A stretch of 11,746 nucleotides of DNA from JAZDLO01 sp043801935 (GTDB lineage: Bacteria > Actinomycetota > Thermoleophilia > RBG-16-64-13), in NCBI GenBank assembly GCA_043801935.1, contig JAZDLO010000036.1, forward strand, positions 1 to 11,746, in the 5' to 3' direction. Position 1 is the stretch's first letter. Every line of letters begins with the position of its first letter. The notes below the pieces were generated by a model, which was not told the origin of the DNA, did no database searches, and was given only the letters and a program-made list of their open reading frames with translations. Of the stretch, positions 1 through 5,545 are shown in pieces. Position numbers and translations under genes: made by a program.

Positions 1-297
1 GTAGTGGTCGATCACGACGTTCCGGGCAATGGTGTAGAGCCAGGTGGAGAACTGGGCCGGCGAAGGTTCGTAGCGCCCCATGGCCGAGAACGCCTTTTCG
101 AAGATCGTGCTCGTGAGGTCCTCCGCTTCTTGCCGTACTGAAACGCGGGACGTCACGTATTGGAGCACCTGGGGGGAGTACAGGCGATAGAGGTCGCCAA
201 ACGCGGTTGCGTCGAGCCGGGAGGCTTGCCAGGCTAGACGTCGAACCTCCTCAGCCGCCGTCCGCGCTTTGCGAGTTTCTGTGATCGAGTGCGACAT
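1..297 (-). CDS. ECF-type RNA polymerase sigma factor, partial (N-terminal 99 residues)
   Basis: This is the start of an extracytoplasmic-function sigma factor, which directs RNA polymerase to a small regulon. The reading frame runs from an ATG at 297 to the window edge without a stop, so the C-terminal half (region 4) is missing. What is visible is sigma-70 region 2. Residues about 33-62 read FGDLYRLYSPQVLQYV, then an acidic patch RQEAEDLTSTIFEKAF. Residues about 83-99 are FSTWLYTIARNVVIDHY, the classic region 2.3-2.4 ending used for -10 melting and recognition. An ATG four bases upstream is in another frame that stops quickly. No clear Shine-Dalgarno precedes the start; a GATAGT sequence lies only about six bases upstream, so the mRNA could be leaderless (inference). 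No anti-sigma gene can be seen because the downstream side is outside the window. Confidence 0.9.
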   Translation of the reverse strand, partial: MSHSITETRKARTAAEEVRRLAWQASRLDATAFGDLYRLYSPQVLQYVTSRVSVRQEAEDLTSTIFEKAFSAMGRYEPSPAQFSTWLYTIARNVVIDHY

Positions 298-310
298 ACA
301 TGATGACTAT

Positions 311-327
311 CGGTCCGCGGAAGACCG
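311..327. promoter_or_regulatory. Small dyad upstream of the ECF sigma gene
   Basis: CGGTC at 311-315 and GACCG at 323-327 form a 5-bp inverted repeat with a 7-base centre, 14 bp upstream of the sigma factor start codon. It sits where a promoter or operator for that gene would lie. Five-base arms are easily produced by chance at this GC content, so this is only a candidate site. Confidence 0.2.
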
Positions 328-379
328 GGCTTGAGGGGCGGCGCTCGAGGGAATCCGCTCAGGGACCGGCAAAACCAGA

Positions 380-411
380 AAGGGGCGGCGGCTCGAAAGC
401 CGCCGCCCCTT
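380..411 (-). terminator. Intrinsic terminator after the VanW-domain gene
   Basis: A perfect 14-bp stem (380-393 against 398-411) closes on a CGAA tetraloop. On the minus strand it is followed by TTTCTGGTTTTG, a broken T-rich run. It lies 33 bases after the stop codon of the VanW-domain gene, so it most likely ends that transcript and insulates the sigma factor gene downstream on the same strand. The stem is almost pure G+C with A/T ends. Because the stem is symmetric it could also act on the plus strand, but no plus-strand gene leads into it. Confidence 0.8.
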
Positions 412-444
412 CTTCAAATGCCTGAGAAGGCCTGGACGCTCGGT

Positions 445-2301
445 CTAGAACTCGGTGGTGATCGTGCCGGTGGTCGAGGTCGACGGCGGCTTCGTCGTGC
501 TGGTAGTCGACGAAGGCACAGTCGTAGTCGTAGTCGTCGTGGCCGTGCCCACCTCGATCTGCCGCGGCACCATGGGGAAGGTGCTGATGAATGTGTCCTT
601 GTGGACCACCGTGCCGTCCGGCAACGTAACCGTGCGCACTACCCTGAGCTGCTTGCCCGATTGGCCGCTGAGCCTGACGACCGAGGTCCCCTGACCGAGC
701 GACGGGTTGGGGATGGTCACTTCACTGCGGCCCACCACGTTGTAGAAGTCGCTGGTGGTATACGAGACCTTGCGGCCCTCGCTGGTGCCGTAGATGTTGA
801 ATGTGCTGGTGATGCCGTTGGAAGTACCCCTGATCCAGATGTACTTCTTGGTGTCGTTCTTGAACCGCAGGTTGGGGCCGTTGGCGCTGACCGTGGCGTC
901 TCTGCCCTTGGGATAGTGGTCGATGTAGATGGAGTGGTTCTTTCGTTCGACCACTTCCAGTCCCGCAAAGAACACTGCGTTGAAAAGCGTGGTCGACACC
1001 TGGCAGATGCCGCCGCCGAACACGTCCTCCAGCTTGCCCGGACCCACGATGCCGGGAGCGGTCCTGTACCCGCGGGCGGCCGTGCGTGGGCCGATCTGCT
1101 TGTCGAAATTGTACACTTCACCGGGAGCAAGCATCACATTGCTGGCGTAATCCACGGTGATCTTCACGTTGACCTGGCGATCGGAGCTCCCCACCCACTC
1201 GGTCGTATAACTGGACAGCTTGTCTTTGATGCCCATGGCTTCGGCTTCCTCGGTGGTGAGATCCGGCTCGGCGGTGGTCACCGCCACCTCAGCCGTGCGC
1301 CCGCTGGTCCGAAGGGAGGACGCGGTCAGGGCTTCGGCCGTCTTTTCCGGATCCAACGCCTTGCCCAAGACCGCTGGGATGACCCAGGCCTTCTCTCCGT
1401 CGCTGTCGAACGTGGCGTCGACCGGTTCCGTCGCCACCTCGTCGGCGATGCCCTCGAAGAAGAGCCCCATCTTCTCGGCCGAGATATAGGGGACGAGGGT
1501 GGAGACGCCGTTACGATCCTCGGAGGCGAAGTCCATGTAGGCGGCTATCTGTTCGGGAGTCAGGCTCCAGATGCTGTCGCCGTCTTTGAGCACGAGAGAG
1601 GAACCTATCATCGTCTCGGCCTGGTCACGGGCCTCCTGGTTGTCCTCGGCCTGGACGGCCGGTTCTTCGACCATCACGGGCACCACCAGCTCAGTGGTGT
1701 GTAGCGTTACCAGCAATGCCTCGAGCTGCTCGTGCAGTGTGTCCTGATCGACCACGCGGCCTTTCTGGCCCTCGATGACCTTGATCTTGCCGCCCTCGAT
1801 AGCCAGGCCCGCATTCACGGGGGGCACATCGATTTCCCGAGCCACCCTTTCCAGGAGCTTGTCCATCATCGCGCTATCGACAGTCCCCTCGAGGGGCACG
1901 TCGGTGTCGCTGAAATACAGCTTGAACCGTCGGCCCAGATCGACGAAGAAGTTGCTCTCTCGGGAGACCGCCATCGCGGCAGAGACCGCACCCTCCACGT
2001 CGATGTCGGTCCCCACGTCGGCGGGCATGACGTTCCAGGTCTTGCTCCCGCTGGTAAGGACGATCGCACTGCCCTGGACGTCCTCGACCACCTTGCCGAG
2101 TTGCGCCTCGGCCTCATCACGCGTGAGCCCCCCCACGCCATGGCCGGAGACACTGACCCCCGCGTGCACCTTGTTGTAGTACACGGCGGAGTCGATTAGG
2201 ATGGCAAGCACGAAGAGGGCGATTATGGACCCGACCGCGACGAGGATGCGAAATCGCGTACGGTTGGGTTTGTCTTTGGGGGTTACTCTAGGCTGTCTCA
2301 A
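445..2301 (-). CDS. VanW/YoaR-type membrane-anchored cell-wall protein with Thr-rich tail
   Basis: Predicted 618-residue envelope protein. After a basic N-terminus there is one membrane segment (about residues 19-41, ILVAVGSIIALFVLAILID). The motif GVSVSGHGVGGLTRDEAEAQL follows, typical of YoaR-like proteins. Two peptidoglycan-binding-4-like regions come next, then a VanW domain (about 375-500) with its hallmark FGGGICQVSTTLFNA around Cys433. Residues about 521-585 look like a G5-type beta domain, and the last 33 residues are Thr/Ser/Pro-rich. VanW occurs in some vancomycin-resistance clusters, but most family members are chromosomal and of unknown activity, so resistance should not be inferred. 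The frame stays open upstream to 2481. I chose the TTG at 2301 because AGGAG lies ten bases upstream and a promoter-like sequence lies just before it; an ATG at 2358 in the same frame is the main alternative. It is transcribed away from birA. Confidence 0.88.
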   Translation of the reverse strand: MRQPRVTPKDKPNRTRFRILVAVGSIIALFVLAILIDSAVYYNKVHAGVSVSGHGVGGLTRDEAEAQLGKVVEDVQGSAIVLTSGSKTWNVMPADVGTDIDVEGAVSAAMAVSRESNFFVDLGRRFKLYFSDTDVPLEGTVDSAMMDKLLERVAREIDVPPVNAGLAIEGGKIKVIEGQKGRVVDQDTLHEQLEALLVTLHTTELVVPVMVEEPAVQAEDNQEARDQAETMIGSSLVLKDGDSIWSLTPEQIAAYMDFASEDRNGVSTLVPYISAEKMGLFFEGIADEVATEPVDATFDSDGEKAWVIPAVLGKALDPEKTAEALTASSLRTSGRTAEVAVTTAEPDLTTEEAEAMGIKDKLSSYTTEWVGSSDRQVNVKITVDYASNVMLAPGEVYNFDKQIGPRTAARGYRTAPGIVGPGKLEDVFGGGICQVSTTLFNAVFFAGLEVVERKNHSIYIDHYPKGRDATVSANGPNLRFKNDTKKYIWIRGTSNGITSTFNIYGTSEGRKVSYTTSDFYNVVGRSEVTIPNPSLGQGTSVVRLSGQSGKQLRVVRTVTLPDGTVVHKDTFISTFPMVPRQIEVGTATTTTTTTVPSSTTSTTKPPSTSTTGTITTEF

Positions 2302-2468
2302 GAAGGACTGACTCCTGAAATCGAGGACGCTACAGAATAGCAGATGCCGTGGGGTCATCAAAGGTTCCCCGGCCATCGCTTTGGGTTCTTTCCACAAGTC
2401 TTCTCCCAACGCGGCGCAAATCCTCTTGCCGTCTCCCCACCGTGCCCTCGAAACACTTTGAGCCGGAG
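2302..2468. other. Divergent intergenic region between the VanW-domain gene and birA
   Basis: This 167-bp gap separates two outward-facing genes and must carry both promoters if the starts chosen here are correct. A plausible minus-strand promoter is listed separately. I see no convincing plus-strand promoter for birA and no strong dyad. Both genes have longer open frames running into this region, so its true extent depends on their starts. Confidence 0.5.
2334..2361 (-). promoter_or_regulatory. Candidate promoter of the VanW-domain gene
   Basis: On the minus strand TTGATG (2361-2356) and TATTCT (2339-2334) are separated by 16 bases and resemble sigma-70 -35 and -10 boxes. Transcription would start near 2327, about 25 bases before the TTG start codon at 2301, leaving room for the AGGAG ribosome site. 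If real, it rules out the longer reading frames for this gene. Judged by eye only. Confidence 0.4.
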
Positions 2469-3803
2469 ATGATCCGGCCACCCGCGATATCCGCGGTCGC
2501 GACGCCCGCCGACGCTAGGGACCTGTCCGAACGATTGGACGCAGCGGTGGGTCGTGGCTTTGTTGGAGCAGGCCTGGCCCATCGGACGGACCTGGCCGCC
2601 CGGCTGGCGCGCACGTTGCCGCAGGCCGGCTCGGGAATGGTTCCGGACGCCATCTCTGGAGAGACGCTCGCTCGGGCCTTGGGGTTGTCGCGTGCCGCCG
2701 TGCACAAACACGTGGACCATCTGCGCACGCTGGGTTTCACCATCGGATCGCTTCCCGGCGCGGGCTATCGGCTCGAGCGACCCTTCGCGGACTTGGTCGC
2801 AGGCGAGGCGGTGCTGCCGTTCTTGTTCGGGCTGGTCTGGCCGGAAACACCGTGGATAGCAGGACTCCCCTATTCGTATCTCCCGTGCTGCGAATCGACG
2901 AATCTCAGCCTCAAGGAGCTCGTGGCCCCGGGGCCCGACGTGGGTGGGCGCGCGGTGGATATGCCGGGGCCCCATCCGGCGCCGGACGTTGAGGCGGGGC
3001 TCGGTGCGCTTCCCGCTGGAGCGCTCGTGGTGACCGACGAGCAGACCGGCGGCCGAGGACGTCTGGGACGCGTTTGGTCGAGCGAGCCCGGCAACGATCT
3101 GACGTTCTCCGTGCTACTGCGTCCCTCCCTGGCGCCGGCGCAGGCGCATCTGCTCTCTCTGGCCGCGGCGCTGGCCGTGGCCGAGGTGCTGGAGACGCTT
3201 CCCGACCTCGCTGGCCGGGTCGCGGTCAAGTGGCCTAACGATGTGCTGCTGGGGGGGGAGAAGGTATGCGGCATCCTTCTCGAAGGCTCGATGGACGCCG
3301 ATCGCCTGCATTGGGCCGTGGCCGGGATCGGGCTTAACGTCAACAGCACTCCGTCGGCTTTGGTGGCCGCCCTGGCGCCGGAACAGGCAGAAGCTTGGGC
3401 CGGGCGGCCTCACCCTGTTTCCCTGCGGGAGAGCCTGGGCCGCGAAGTGCCACGGGCCCCGCTTCTAGCCACCCTTCTCGTACGGCTGACCAGCCGCTGG
3501 GCCGACTTGGAAGACGACCTTGGCCGCGATCCCGACGAAGGGCCTTGTCTCGATGGCCGCACCGGTGCCGGCGGTCCGGGCGATTCGGGCGCCGCCCGCG
3601 TTCTCGCGGCGCTGCGGCAGCGCGACGCCCTGGCCGGTCGCCAGGTGGAGGTCCTGTCGGGACCGCGGCGGCAGGGGCGGGAAGTGGTCGCGTCGGGGGA
3701 AGCGGTCGGCATCGGGCCGGAAGGGCAACTGCTGGTGCGCGTCGCTTCGGGCGAGACCGTGGCGGTCTTCGCCGGCGACGCGACTTTGCGGGCCGTAAAC
3801 TAG
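2469..3803 (+). CDS. birA: Biotin--[acetyl-CoA-carboxylase] ligase with N-terminal winged helix (BirA)
   Basis: BirA makes biotinyl-AMP and transfers biotin to a lysine on carboxyl-carrier proteins in the cytoplasm. Proteins with an N-terminal winged helix also act as biotin-sensing repressors. Here the helix-turn-helix spans about 63-103 (SGETLARALGLSRAAVHKHV, then LPGAGYRL). The catalytic core shows STN at 143-145, the biotin/ATP loop TGGRGRLGR at 193-201, KWPNDV at 254-259, the ligase lysine K265 in EKVCGILLEG, and GIGLNVN. A C-terminal SH3-like domain ends in FAGDATLRAV. At 444 residues it is much longer than E. coli BirA (321): the N-terminus is extended, about 25 extra residues follow STN (152-183), and a Gly/Asp-rich insert lies near 345-375. 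The ATG at 2469 is preceded directly by GGAG, too close to be ideal, and a GTG at 2547 is possible. It sits just upstream of bioY. Confidence 0.92.
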   Translation: MIRPPAISAVATPADARDLSERLDAAVGRGFVGAGLAHRTDLAARLARTLPQAGSGMVPDAISGETLARALGLSRAAVHKHVDHLRTLGFTIGSLPGAGYRLERPFADLVAGEAVLPFLFGLVWPETPWIAGLPYSYLPCCESTNLSLKELVAPGPDVGGRAVDMPGPHPAPDVEAGLGALPAGALVVTDEQTGGRGRLGRVWSSEPGNDLTFSVLLRPSLAPAQAHLLSLAAALAVAEVLETLPDLAGRVAVKWPNDVLLGGEKVCGILLEGSMDADRLHWAVAGIGLNVNSTPSALVAALAPEQAEAWAGRPHPVSLRESLGREVPRAPLLATLLVRLTSRWADLEDDLGRDPDEGPCLDGRTGAGGPGDSGAARVLAALRQRDALAGRQVEVLSGPRRQGREVVASGEAVGIGPEGQLLVRVASGETVAVFAGDATLRAVN

Positions 3804-3822
3804 GCCACGGCTGACGGTTGAC
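3795..3822. promoter_or_regulatory. Candidate BirA operator overlapping the bioY -35 box
   Basis: GTAAAC (3795-3800) and GTTGAC (3817-3822) form an inverted repeat with one mismatch and a 16-base spacer. BirA operators in other bacteria are also widely spaced dyads with GTAAAC/GTTTAC-like or GTTAAC-like half sites (recalled from the literature, not checked). The right half overlaps the TTGACA of the bioY promoter, the right place for a repressor. The left half overlaps the birA stop codon. The call rests on partial similarity plus context, since birA is adjacent and carries a DNA-binding domain. Confidence 0.35.
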
Positions 3823-3847
3823 AGCCTGCCCCGACCCTCGGTAGACT
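3818..3847 (+). promoter_or_regulatory. Sigma-70-type promoter of bioY
   Basis: A perfect TTGACA (3818-3823) is followed after 18 bases by TAGACT (3842-3847). Transcription would begin around 3854, giving a leader of roughly 58 bases before the bioY ATG. This is the best promoter match in the window and shows that bioY can be transcribed independently of birA. An inverted repeat CCGACC (3831-3836) / GGTCGG (3850-3855) is centred on the -10 box. Confidence 0.6.
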
Positions 3848-3869
3848 TCGGTCGGCCGGGTACGCCCTG

Positions 3870-3890
3870 ATCTGTCCCTGGCGGACAGGT
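3870..3890 (+). promoter_or_regulatory. Leader hairpin just upstream of the bioY ribosome site
   Basis: CTGTCC (3872-3877) and GGACAG (3883-3888) form a 6-bp stem with a CTGGC loop, extendable to 8 bp with a U-G and an A-U pair. It ends seven bases before the AGGAGG at 3898-3903, which sits eight bases before the bioY ATG. The stem could affect translation or be a protein-binding dyad. No known riboswitch fold was recognised. Confidence 0.35.
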
Positions 3891-3911
3891 TCGCGACAGG
3901 AGGATCGGACC

Positions 3912-4631
3912 ATGAAGGCGAGCATGAAGGCGATCGCGACGGCTGCAGGAAGCGCGACGTCGACCGTTGGACGGACGAGCCTCGCGCGACCGTTGACCCT
4001 GCGGGCGGGGCTGGTGCTGGCGGGGATGGCGGTGCTTACGGTCGGGGCGTGGCTTTCGGTTCCTTTCTACCCCGTGCCGCTGACCATGCAGACCTTGGCC
4101 GTGCTTCTGGTGGGCGGGCTGTTGGGCCCGACGCTGGGCGTCTCGGCCGTGGCCGGCTATCTGGCCATCGGGCTGATGGGCGCCCCGGTCTTTCATAACG
4201 GCTTGGGCGGTCTGGCCATACTCGCCGGCCCCACCGGCGGGTACCTGGTGGGGTTCTTGCCCGCCGCGTTTCTCATGGGGCTCGCCGTGCGCTGGGCTCG
4301 GACCGCGACCGGCGCCCAAGCGACCTCCGAGCGGCGGGCGGATCGCGGCCCCGGGGCGGAGCTTGGCCGGTCGAGTGCCCGGCCGGGCGGTTGCAGGGCG
4401 CCGGCCCGGGAGTTGGCCGTGCTCGCGGCGGGTGCCGTGTTGGCCAGCGTCGCCATCTACGTTCTCGGTGTCCCCTGGCTCGCGTTGTTCACCGGTGGCA
4501 GTCTCCGTCATGCGGCGGCCGTCGGCGCGGTCCCCTTCGTTCTCGGCGACCTGCTCAAGGCGGCCGTAGCTGTCGGGGCGGTCCGCCTGGGCGGAGCCGC
4601 GCTTTCCAGGAGAGGACTGCTACCTTTCTAG
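3912..4631 (+). CDS. bioY: BioY, substrate-binding (S) subunit of an ECF-type biotin transporter
   Basis: BioY binds biotin in the membrane and imports it, alone or with an energising EcfT/ATPase module; no such module is encoded here, so it would rely on one elsewhere or act alone. The signature region runs from about residue 50: VPFYPVPLTMQTLAVLLVGG, GPTLGV, GYLAIGLMGAPVF, then GLGGLAILAGPTGGYLVGF, characteristic of the family. About six membrane segments are visible. The ATG at 3912 has a perfect AGGAGG eight bases upstream. At 239 residues it is longer than typical BioY (about 190). The extra length is a 26-residue Ser/Thr/Ala-rich N-terminus and an Arg-rich hydrophilic insert (residues about 127-167, nine arginines) between membrane segments. 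It follows birA by 108 bp and is probably biotin-repressed (inference from context). Confidence 0.92.
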   Translation: MKASMKAIATAAGSATSTVGRTSLARPLTLRAGLVLAGMAVLTVGAWLSVPFYPVPLTMQTLAVLLVGGLLGPTLGVSAVAGYLAIGLMGAPVFHNGLGGLAILAGPTGGYLVGFLPAAFLMGLAVRWARTATGAQATSERRADRGPGAELGRSSARPGGCRAPARELAVLAAGAVLASVAIYVLGVPWLALFTGGSLRHAAAVGAVPFVLGDLLKAAVAVGAVRLGGAALSRRGLLPF

Positions 4632-4654
4632 ACTTCGTTGTCCCCGGCCTGTTC

Positions 4655-4684
4655 TTGCCGAGGCCGTCTCCGTGACGATATGCT
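4655..4684 (+). promoter_or_regulatory. Weak candidate promoter for uppP
   Basis: TTGCCG (4655-4660) and TATGCT (4679-4684) are separated by 18 bases in the 95-bp gap between bioY and uppP. Each matches four of six consensus positions. A small 6-bp inverted repeat (CGGCCT 4645-4650 / AGGCCG 4661-4666) overlaps it. Read-through from bioY is the alternative, as no strong terminator is seen in the gap. Confidence 0.3.
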
Positions 4685-4726
4685 GCACGCCGAAATGTCC
4701 GGCAGCGAAAGGGAACGGGCCAGGAT

Positions 4727-5545
4727 TTGACCGTCCTCCATGCTCTCATACTCGGAGTGGTGCAGGGATTCACCGAGTTCCTCCCCGTGTCCAGTTCGGC
4801 CCACCTGGTGCTGGTGCCCGAGTTCTTCGGTATCCCGGCCCCGACGCTGGCCTTCGACATCCTCGTCCATCTGGCCACGCTCGTGGCCGTGCTGGGCTAT
4901 TTCATCAGGGACGTGGGGCACATCGTGCTCTCGGTCGTGGCTCCCGCTCGCATGAGTCGTCGGGAAGTCAAAGCTTGGCGGCGTCTCCTTGTCTGGCTGG
5001 TGATCGGCTCCATCCCCGCGGCCTTTGCGGGATTCCTCTTCTCCGACTTCTTCGAGGGATTGTTCTCGAGCACCCTGTCGGTGGGCATCTTCCTGATAGT
5101 CACCAGCCTGCTGCTGTGGGGGGCCGATCTTGCCCTGGGTAGAGTCAATCGGCGCCCGGCGCAGCTCGACAAGATGCGGGCCGCGGACGCCCTTGTGGTG
5201 GGCTGTTTCCAGGCCTTGGCCATCGCTCCCGGTCTGAGCCGTTCGGGGGCCACCATCGCGTCCGGAGTGTTTCTCGGGTTCGACCGGCAGACCGCGGCGC
5301 GGTTCTCGTTCTTGCTCAGCATACCGGCCATTCTCGGGGCCTTCATCTTCAAGTTGAAGGACGTGAGTGGCGCCTTCGCCGGCGCCAGCGGGCTTGCCTA
5401 TGGACTGGGGGCGGTGGCAGCGGCGATATCGGGGTTCGTGGCCGTGTTCTTCGTCATGCGCTACGTCAAGAACCACCGACTGCGTCTGTTCGCCGTCTAC
5501 ACCCTGCTCCTGGGCCTCTTCGTGATCGTGCTGTCGGTCGTATAG
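4727..5545 (+). CDS. uppP: Undecaprenyl-diphosphate phosphatase (UppP/BacA)
   Basis: This integral membrane enzyme removes a phosphate from undecaprenyl diphosphate so the lipid carrier can be reused for peptidoglycan and other surface polymers; high levels give bacitracin tolerance. The 272-residue length and about eight membrane segments are normal for the family. The first signature, VVQGFTEFLPVSSSAHLVL, holds Gln13, Glu17 and His26. The second, APGLSRSGATIASGVFLGF, holds Arg172. Both are the known active-site regions. The start is a TTG at 4727: the frame has no ATG or GTG between it and the upstream stop at 4673, and the N-terminus aligns well with family members. An AAAGGGA at 4708-4714 may be the ribosome site, though spacing is long. 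Its stop codon is immediately followed by the ATG of the deacetylase gene. Confidence 0.93.
   Translation: MTVLHALILGVVQGFTEFLPVSSSAHLVLVPEFFGIPAPTLAFDILVHLATLVAVLGYFIRDVGHIVLSVVAPARMSRREVKAWRRLLVWLVIGSIPAAFAGFLFSDFFEGLFSSTLSVGIFLIVTSLLLWGADLALGRVNRRPAQLDKMRAADALVVGCFQALAIAPGLSRSGATIASGVFLGFDRQTAARFSFLLSIPAILGAFIFKLKDVSGAFAGASGLAYGLGAVAAAISGFVAVFFVMRYVKNHRLRLFAVYTLLLGLFVIVLSVV

Noticed and set aside
505..560. Short tandem repeat that could be mistaken for a CRISPR or other array
   Set aside because: It is a run of Thr codons within a coding region, with no spacers or palindromic repeats. I saw no CRISPR, tRNA, rRNA or insertion sequence in the window.
331..1704. 457-codon open frame on the plus strand, antisense to the VanW-domain gene
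   Set aside because: Its protein is compositionally odd (His, Gly, Arg rich) with no domain, while the opposite strand encodes clear VanW motifs. Long antisense frames are expected at this GC content.
445..2301. Reading the VanW-domain gene as evidence of vancomycin resistance
   Set aside because: VanW-domain proteins are widespread in Gram-positive genomes without resistance, and none of vanH, vanA/B or vanX is present.
3465..4511. 348-codon minus-strand frame across birA and bioY
   Set aside because: It covers two well recognised plus-strand genes and their promoter, and its product is a low-complexity Arg/Gly/Gln/His-rich sequence.
4628..5476. 282-codon minus-strand frame opposite uppP
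   Set aside because: It is the antisense of a membrane protein with clear catalytic motifs; the product is charged and without recognisable features.
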